NCBI GenBank assembly: GCA_025526935.1
Contig: JAHLKD010000031.1
Span: 248,001 to 312,000 of the forward strand
Origin: Cladochytrium replicatum
Lineage: Eukaryota; Chytridiomycota; Chytridiomycetes; Cladochytriales; Cladochytriaceae
DNA: 64,000 bases
Direction: 5' to 3'
This document shows, piece by piece, positions 57,386 through 64,000 of the stretch (positions are counted from its first letter, which is position 1; every line of letters starts with the position of its first letter). Position numbers and translations under genes: made by a program. A model generated the notes under the pieces. That model made no database searches, was not told where the DNA came from, and was given only the letters and a program-made list of their open reading frames with translations.

Positions 57386-59466
57386 TTATGCGGCAACACG
57401 AAGGTAGGGCTGGCCATCGTTGACCATCAACGACTTTGCAAGCGACTCCGAGTTGCTTGTGCAAACGACAGTGCTGACCAACCAGTACTGTCCAGTAACC
57501 TTTTGTGGGGTAACTTCCACCACAACATAACCGCGCTTGGAGGCGTCAATGTACCGAATGTGAGGGTTGTTTCCAGTGGTTCCGCCCGCACCGCCGTTCG
57601 GGCTCGTCACACTGGGACCGACAAATTCTACAGCTACGGAAACCGCTCCAGTTGCAGCGTTGTAAGTGGCAGAGTTGCGAGGGTTCGGGGTAACGTCGCC
57701 GGCATATGCAACGTGGGTATCTGGGTATCGCCGGTGATGAAGACGACGTTGGAAATGTTGTTGGATTTGATGGTGTTCAAGAGCCTGTTGCGAGCCGGAA
57801 TGAAGCCATCCCTAACGATTCGAGACATCAGCAACCGTCGCAGCTTTCTGGTAGCAATAAAGTCCTACCATTGGTCGTAGTTGGTTCCCACACCGCTACC
57901 GTCCAGCAGTGGCATGATCATGACCTGGTTTCCAATGATGCGCCATTTTGCAGTTGACGCCTTCAACTGGGCATCCAACCACGCCTCCTGCTCGAAACCC
58001 TGTAGAAACAATACTTTAGATCGAATAGATCAAGATCGCATGTCTGAAGTACCAAAAGAGTTCGAGAAGCGTTGTTAACCTGAGCGGCGGAGGTAGCTAC
58101 TAATTTACGGCCCGCAATGCGAGTGTCGAGCATGACCAAGTCCAATAGAGCACCGTAGTTGAACGAGCGATAGATCTTGAGACTGGTGTCAGTGACCAGA
58201 CGACGGATAGGGACCCATTCGTAGTAAGCGCGAGCAGCAGCCGCCTTGCGAGTGGCCCATGATCCCTCAGAGCTCGGGGTGTGGTTTTCGGCACCGTCGG
58301 TGAAGGCATTGTTGGCAAACTCTGACGCGAATAGCGATGATCAATTAATGTTTTTCCCGTTTTTGTTCGTGGAACACTTACCGTGGTCATCCCAGACTGC
58401 GATCATCGGGGCTACGCGGTGCAAACCAGAGAGATCTGCATCGGCACGGTACTGTTGGTAAAGAGTGCTAAAGCAATTCCTTCAGCTTCAAGAATAATGA
58501 GAATTTTGCATCGATAATACCGGTAGTCGGCGAGCGAAATAATAATCTCGCGGTTAGGGTTAACGGTTCTGTATATACCCGGCGACGATGCCACCATATT
58601 CGTAGCTGGTCAACAAAATTCATATTAGCCGTCGGCGAATGAACATCCCAAGATCTGCTTGCACTAACATGTAGTCACCCAAGTGAACGGTGAAGTCGAA
58701 GTTACGGTTGCTTGCAAGCCTGTGCGCATTGAAGCGGCCCCATCCATACGATTGGCAGCTGCAATCCCATTCAAGTTTCAGCTTATTATACATATGATTT
58801 GTTCAAAATCACCTGAAGAAGGCAAAGCGAGCGCTTGCGCTAGGAGCTCCGGAAGCAGGGAATGTCTTGGTGCGACCGACGGTAGAGTACGTGCTGCTGC
58901 CGGAAGGCTTGAAGCGGTAGTAATACACTGTGTTAGGAGCAAGCGAGTCGACGATAATCTTGACGGTCCAGTCTACAGATGAAGATCAATAATCCAATAG
59001 GTGAATTTCTCTCGATGTCTCATTACCAACAGCCCCAGTGGTATCAACAGTCCCGGTGCGCACGATTCCCGAGAAATTCGCAGCGCTGTTGAGATCTCCG
59101 ACAGTGGCAACCTCGTACTGGAGTGTGACAGCGGTGATGCTCGAAGAAGACGGGGTCACACGTGTCCAAAGCAAAACCTTTGGTATTGTGCGCCGTCAGG
59201 ACTGCGGTCATTCTAAACAGGAATCGCACTTTCATTCTTACCGAAGTGGAATCGGGATCACCAGAAGCATCTCCGTGATTGAATTTGGCTCCAGAATCAT
59301 TGAATGCGCGGCGTGAGAGCGTCAAGTGCTCACGGCGGTGCAATGCGACTCCATTGAAGTGATCTACATCGACAAAGGGGGAGTCATAAGCGATGTTGCG
59401 AATGGCAGTCGCGCAAGCAGTCGCGCAGAGGAGGAAGAAAGCGATGAGGTGAGATTGGGAATGCAT
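57386..59466 (-). pseudogene. PhoD-like alkaline phosphatase, frameshifted
   Basis: Secreted metallophosphoesterase: signal peptide MHSQSHLIAFFLLCATACAT, then FNHGDASGDPDSTS, VLLWTRVTPS, SCQSYGWGRFNAHRL, DFTVHLGDYI, APMIAVWDDHEFANN, WRIIGNQVMIM and NISNVVFITGD. Early exons are clear: 59466-59242, 59177-59027, 58972-58813, 58758-58669. Two lesions are visible. The catalytic block Gly-Asp-Thr-His is broken by a tandem 8-base duplication (57714-57721 and 57722-57729), which shifts the frame before HVAYAGDVTPNP. Around 58515-58600 the YEYGG block and the NPNREI-ISLADYR block lie in different frames, as do LADYR and QYRADAD. Sequencing error is possible for the second set but an exact 8-base duplication looks biological. 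The tail ends at 57386. Confidence 0.8.
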
Positions 59467-59838
59467 GGTTTCGGATCAACCGCTGGTCACCGTTGAGGAT
59501 CAATTCCAATTTATTGGGTTGCGAACAGCACGAGTTGCCATGGTGATTATGGACGAAAACATCATCAGGCACACAAAAACGGTGTATATATGAGAAGCCA
59601 TGACTTTTGCGGGTAGTTCAACCTCCACGTGCGAATATGGTTGGAGGAACCAAACCAGATTTGGAAACACCGCGTTCTGCGGTGGTTAGTACTAGCATGT
59701 AGTATAGCAATTAAGTTAGATACAGCTATTTTATCGTTTAAGCGATAACTAATAAAGCTGGTCTGCTGAACAAGAACGTTGTAGGAGTGAAAACAACTTT
59801 TGTAAGTGACTTGGTCAGCACTGCTTTGTGAACAACTC
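59467..59838. other. Spacer between PhoD start and ankyrin-like gene
   Basis: A divergent 372-base spacer. No ORF or RNA gene seen. Confidence 0.45.
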
Positions 59839-61077
59839 ATGCCGCACTTCACCTTCTCCAGGGATCCGGCACCTTCACACCTGCACGATCCCGGTCACAG
59901 TTTCTCGGTTACGATTCAGGATCCTCACTTAACCACCATCGGTCGCTTGAAGGAGACTATCGTACGCCTGGGGGTACTCGAATGTCCGACCTGGCAAGTA
60001 GAAATCAAAGACGTTTACGACGACGTGCTGGGCGACCATCTCCGACTGTCCGAATGCTTCCATCCAAAAGACTTATCACGAAGTTTTAGGTACTCTTACG
60101 TCGTGCCGCCATTTGGGTCGATGAGAAAGCTACTGGGCATCAAGAAGGACGCTCCAACACTGCCAGACAACGTGCCAGAGCTCTCTGCGCCATCGAAACA
60201 GCTCCCGCTCGAAATTCAATTCATGATACTCCAATATGCATTTCCCGAAAACCTCTCCCTCCTCTCTGCCCATCGAGCTCCAGTCGAAACATACATTAGA
60301 GCCTGGAAACGCTCGATGCGATATCACAAACTCGAATTTATTCTCAACTGGACCCATTACAACGTGCAAGGCTACAAGCGGCTGGATCCACACGAATCCG
60401 TCAACGAGGCGGCGTTTGCAGCTTGGTTTGTTGATCGTAGACTGGAGTTGCGACTTGGCTCGTCGGTGTCGCACTACATTCGATGCGTTGGATCCGAGGT
60501 GCGCAAGTTGAACGTGGATTTGGACCAGTTGATCCCGTCGCCGAACTTGTGGGCGCTTAGCGCGGCCTCGTTCAATGCCGCCAGCGTGCTTGATGCACTC
60601 TTGCACATCTGCGTTCAGAACACGAACAGCAACGAACCAAGATTACCGATTTCATTCATCCCAGCACACAATGGTGACCCGCCACAAGCTTGGCACTGGA
60701 GGGTGATGGAGCGGTTTGCCTGCGCACAGGGTCACCTCGACGTTGTCAAATTTATACACGATCACGTCAACGTCCAGCGACTTCGAGTAACGAGTGAATC
60801 GGATCCTGGGGAGCTGTGCTTCAATTCTGTGCAGGAGTGGGAACCTTTTGGAACAGCATTAAGGCTTCGATATGGCGACGTGCTGACTAGGTTCGATTCG
60901 GTCACGAATGGACTTGAGTTGGCGGTGATGAAAGGGAGGTTTGATATCTTAAAGTACTTGCGAGAACGGGGATTGAAGGTGTCGAGACGAGCGATTGAGA
61001 GGGAGGAAAGAGGACGACGAAGGGGAATGTGTTTACATTGTCTGGGATTTCTCGATGGACCGTCGAATAGTGCATAA
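59839..61077 (+). CDS. Ankyrin-like protein of unknown function
   Basis: A single exon of 412 residues. The amino third may be a ubiquitin-like fold (FSVTIQDPHLTTIGRLKETI followed by DDVLGDHLRLSECF). A helical block LPLEIQFMILQYAFPENLSL resembles an F-box-like or LEIQ-type helix pair, and near the end CAQGHLDVVKFIHDH and MKGRFDILKYLRERG look like two ankyrin repeats. The end is basic. Like the gene at 31845 it is intron-free and pairs an F-box-like part with ankyrin-like repeats, but it lacks the Trp-rich units. The ATG at 59839 is the first in frame. Confidence 0.65.
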   Translation: MPHFTFSRDPAPSHLHDPGHSFSVTIQDPHLTTIGRLKETIVRLGVLECPTWQVEIKDVYDDVLGDHLRLSECFHPKDLSRSFRYSYVVPPFGSMRKLLGIKKDAPTLPDNVPELSAPSKQLPLEIQFMILQYAFPENLSLLSAHRAPVETYIRAWKRSMRYHKLEFILNWTHYNVQGYKRLDPHESVNEAAFAAWFVDRRLELRLGSSVSHYIRCVGSEVRKLNVDLDQLIPSPNLWALSAASFNAASVLDALLHICVQNTNSNEPRLPISFIPAHNGDPPQAWHWRVMERFACAQGHLDVVKFIHDHVNVQRLRVTSESDPGELCFNSVQEWEPFGTALRLRYGDVLTRFDSVTNGLELAVMKGRFDILKYLRERGLKVSRRAIEREERGRRRGMCLHCLGFLDGPSNSA

Positions 61078-61182
61078 TTGGATTTGTACAAGAAGCCAGT
61101 CCCCAAGTGTTTCAAGGCTGCGATAAATAGAGCATGGTAGTGAGAGGAAAATTTGTTGCTTCAACGTGGAACGTCAGCAATA

Positions 61183-62094
61183 ATGAGCCAAAGAATGAGT
61201 TCCTTCCGCTGGGCATCACGCCACCCGCACTCCCTCGCTTCGTCGTTCTTGTTTTCTCTTGGAGTTGTCACGACATCTTTTGGCTCCGTATACATTCTCA
61301 ATTCACGACGGGACCTGACCGTATCCCCCACTCAACAAACAAAACGACCTATTCGTTCGGGAAGCAGTATTGGGCTTTTTGACAATTACCCACCGACCCC
61401 TCCACCATCGCGAAGTGTACCGCTTTCTATTTACGGAGTGATTGCAGCAAATGGAGCGGTCTTTGCTGGATGGCAGTATCCGCCGCTCTACAGCTTCTTA
61501 TCCAAAAACTTTGTGCACCACCCCAACAATCCGAACTACACCATGCTGACATCTGCCTTCTCCCATCAAACATTCCTCCATTTGGGCTTCAACATGATGG
61601 GTACGTGCAGATATTAGATCGAGTGAGCCAAAAAAAACCCGCTAACGGGACATTTCTGACGCACAGTGCTCCATGATTTCGGACGAATTTTCTACAACTC
61701 CATCGATAGACAGCTTCCACTTGCCACTGCTTTCTATCTCTCTTCCGCATCGATTTCCTCGCTTGGATCCCACGCAATCAATACGATCACCAGATCGCCT
61801 CCCAGAGGCTCAGTCGGGGCTTCTGGAGCGCTTTATGGTATTCTAGGTTCCATTACGGTGACCAATCCCAACCTCCCGGTCGGTATCATGTTTTTGCCCT
61901 TCCACGTCCCGTTATCTACGATGCTCCCAGCTCTTATGGCGATGGATGTCGTTGGTCTTGCGTCCAAATGGACTTTTTTGGATCACGGTGCACATCTTGG
62001 TGGTGCAGTGGGGGGTCTCTTGTTTGCTTGGTTGTATCAAAACTACGGAGAGAAATTGGGATGGAAGGGAAAGTCGAGTGGTGCTCGATGGTGA
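61183..62094 (+). CDS. Mitochondrial rhomboid protease (Pcp1/PARL type)
   Basis: Two exons (61183-61600, 61667-62094) encode 281 residues. The catalytic Ser lies in GASGALYG and the His in HGAHLGGAVGGLLFAWLY; the oxyanion-side HLGFNMM precedes them. This is the rhomboid dyad, in a 6+1 helix layout typical of mitochondrial members, which process cytochrome c peroxidase and the fusion GTPase Mgm1/OPA1. The first 60 residues are basic, Ser/Arg-rich, and end in a hydrophobic helix, consistent with import. The start at 61183 was the first ATG in frame; a second is four codons on. Confidence 0.92.
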
Positions 62095-62377
62095 ACTGTC
62101 ACGCGGGGAACTGAAGCAGCGTAATGAATGATAATTAAACTGTCATTGCGGCAAGAACGTCCTCCCCGGAAAGAGGTCACAGATCTTGACCTTGGTGCTT
62201 ATAACACCAACGGATCAGGGATCATGGACAACCGCACAGTCCCAGTCTGCGCGACTGCCACCGCATCTGCATTGCTGGTGGCATGGCTATGGAGAGCAAC
62301 TAAGTTAATCCTCCTGTAAACAATGCAAAAGGGGCTAAAAGTGAGGATGTGCCCGCCCGTGCAAGACGAGAAGATGC

Positions 62378-63025
62378 ATGAAGCTAAAGAGTCGAGGTCG
62401 GTGTGCTGTTATCCCATCACACTGGGAACCTGATTATTTCCTATTCCGGACTGTCATCCACGAGCTCCTCATACCGGAGCATGCGAACCCTCTGGGAATC
62501 GCATTTGGAGGTGCGATTCTCGCTTGGGTTGACGTCTGTGCTGGCATTGGCGTGAAACGTCAAGTATTTTGCTCTCTCTTGATTATCATTTTTAATCGCG
62601 CTCCTATCCAATTGGGTTATCCAGGCCACGCCAGTCAGTGCGTCCGTCGATGCCGTACACTTCCTCTCCTCACTCCGTGTAGGTGACCGCTGCATCCTCA
62701 AAGCGAAAGTCAACCGAAGCTGGAACAGCTCAATGGAGTCGGCGTTAAGGTTGAGGGGGCGAGGACCTCACCCGCAGCGTGCGGCGTTTCTGCTGCCAGC
62801 ACCTTTGTTTGCGTCTCGCCAGAAGGTCGTAAGCGAGTGTGTGAGCTCGTCCCTGAGACCGAAGACGAGATGAGACTGCGGGAGGAAGCTGATCAACGAC
62901 GTGCGGAACGCATGGCGTCGAAAAAAGGCGATGGAAGGCGGAAGTGGCCTCGACAACGTCAGGCAAATCACCTGCTCCAGCTCTGCTGTTGGAACACCCA
63001 TCGGAAGCGAGAGCCGAGCTGTTGA
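62378..63025 (+). pseudogene. Hotdog acyl-CoA thioesterase, frameshifted
   Basis: The BFIT/ACOT hotdog core is clear: RTVIHELLIPEHANPLGIAF then GGAILAWVDVCAGIG, an intron (62564-62624), ATPVSASVDAVHFLSSLRVG and KVNRSWNSSME. Right there one base is missing (between 62738 and 62739, where a Gly-Val codon pair should follow Met-Glu); the next frame carries on as VGVKVEG, FVCVSPEGRKR and LVPETEDEMRLREEADQRRA, a typical thioesterase end. A sequencing error cannot be excluded, but the LINE relic just downstream fits a decaying locus. Acyl-CoA thioesterases split acyl-CoA into free acid and CoA. Confidence 0.65.
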
Positions 63026-63179
63026 AGAAAAATTGGTTGCTGAGATGAGCGAAGACGGAAGATTCGGTGATTATTCGGAGGAGCGCTGTCGACCAACGTT
63101 GGTAAGGATAGGTTGTTTTATGGACGCAATCATGTTCTCAAACCTGATAGTCTCAGAAATCATGCACGTCGTGTCCGGC

Positions 63180-63900
63180 AAACGATGGTGTAACATATGG
63201 CTAAACCTTTTGTCGGCCGTACTGGTCGAATCTGGTCCCCTGACTGTAAGGTCAGCTTGTTCTCACTCAGTATGCTTGTTGCAGATGCTCTTGTACGCTG
63301 GGAAACTTTGAAGCTGCTCCTGATGGGCAACGAGCCAGGAAACGCCGCAGGAGATGCTGATTTCTGTGCGGAGTACAGCGCAGCGCATTTCTTCAGGTTT
63401 GCGGCGAACAGGTGTGCAATCATCCCGCCCGCGGGTGCTCCGGTGGCAAACTTCTCAATATACTGCGAGGCGATTCCGCCGGTCGACAGGTTTGTCTAGT
63501 TAGGTGTGCCGTTCTTTGCGCATGGCCTTGACCGTCACGCACACGTCGATCGAATGCTTGACCGCCGAACGCTCTTTATTGATGTTTCGCAACTTTGGTA
63601 CAAACGGTTATGGCTTTCCTCCTGCAGCCACGGTTCAGCTCTATCGTTCCTTCATCCGTCCGCAGGTGGAATTCGGTCTTGGGATCCCACGGGCAGCAGT
63701 CTCTGACACCTTGGATCTTGCACAGAACCGCTTTCTGAGAACTGATTATCTTCTCGGTCCCCCAGCGAACGACAACTGCCGGCCTCCATCTTCTGAGTCT
63801 CGATGCTCTTGTTTCGTGCGCAATGGCTTCATGCCAAGGCAACGGCTCGATTCCACGATGCTGGTCCGACCTGTGCGATCCACAAGGTGATCCGGCATGA
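63180..63900 (+). mobile_element. LINE-type reverse transcriptase relic
   Basis: Plus-strand pieces in shifting frames match the carboxyl part of non-LTR retrotransposon reverse transcriptase: CAIIPPAGAPVANFSIYCEA, PPVDRFV, an in-frame TAG at 63498, LGVPFFAHGLDRHAHVDRML, then in another frame GYGFPPAATVQLYRSFIRPQ and VEFGLGIPRA, and LAQNRFLRT. The YLGV block and the LYRSFIRPQVEFG helix are hallmarks of such elements. At least two frame changes and one stop make it dead. The end may run past the window. Confidence 0.75.
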
Positions 63901-64000
63901 AGCGGCAGTAAACACGGTCGCCGCAACGCTGTACCGACGAGATAGTTCTTTTTTGCAGACTCATTTTGAAACGCAATACCACAACGTTTCAAGTAGTAGG

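Noticed and set aside
1-64000. tRNA, rRNA, riboswitch or CRISPR elements
   Set aside because: Reading both strands for B-box-like GGTTCGANTCC with a matching A box, and for repeat-spacer patterns, I found no convincing case; a covariance-model scan would settle it.

Overview
The window is nuclear DNA of a fungus. Nearly every gene is split by short GT-AG introns of about 40-70 bases, genes lie on both strands with short spacers, and the set is fungal/eukaryotic (Laa1/HEATR5, Maf1, Prp46, Pex14, Mtr3, Tsr2, uL29m, M1 aminopeptidase, SAM synthetase). A ZSWIM2-type ubiquitin ligase, a choice-of-anchor-A protein with a huge Thr tail, tryptophan-rich ankyrin-like repeats, and hAT and LINE relics make a zoosporic fungus (Chytridiomycota-like) my best guess; that placement is inference. 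Exon borders below were read by eye from splice signals, and for the intact models listed with exons the reading frame was checked across every junction.

Layout. 0-10 kb: 3' part of a HEATR5/Laa1 gene, a decayed stretch, a coiled-coil gene, and a secreted CAA-domain protein with a Thr-rich tail of about 770 residues. 10-15.2 kb: a remnant of the Trp-rich repeat family, Maf1, and lysyl-tRNA synthetase with two possible starts. 15.4-23.8 kb: two paralogous small secreted proteins flanking a RidA gene, a VIT-vWA protein with an FG-rich tail, and pirin. 23.9-31.8 kb: an unknown coiled-coil protein, Prp46/PLRG1 head-to-head with Pex14, and a PCID2/Thp1-like PCI protein. 31.8-37.3 kb: the Trp-rich ankyrin-like gene, then a gene-poor stretch with a decayed hAT transposase and tandem repeats. 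37.3-42.8 kb: an SH3/transmembrane protein, exosome subunit Mtr3, and a SWIM/RING/ZZ ubiquitin ligase. 43-46.1 kb: a deleted P-type ATPase and START-domain remnants. 46.2-56.7 kb: Tsr2, uL29m, a NIPA magnesium transporter, an acyl-CoA dehydrogenase ending in SKL, an M1 aminopeptidase and SAM synthetase. 56.7-64 kb: a PhoD phosphatase broken by an 8-bp duplication, an ankyrin-like protein, a mitochondrial rhomboid protease, a frameshifted hotdog thioesterase and a LINE reverse-transcriptase relic.

The genes are mostly unlinked housekeeping functions; no operon-like pathway is present. Themes that recur are peroxisomes (Pex14 and an SKL-tagged dehydrogenase), tRNA/rRNA/translation supply (Maf1, LysRS, Tsr2, uL29m, SAM synthetase) and RNA processing (Prp46, Mtr3, PCID2). 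Genome decay is concentrated at 34-37, 43-46 and 57-64 kb, where transposon relics and broken genes sit together. I found no rRNA, tRNA or CRISPR array.
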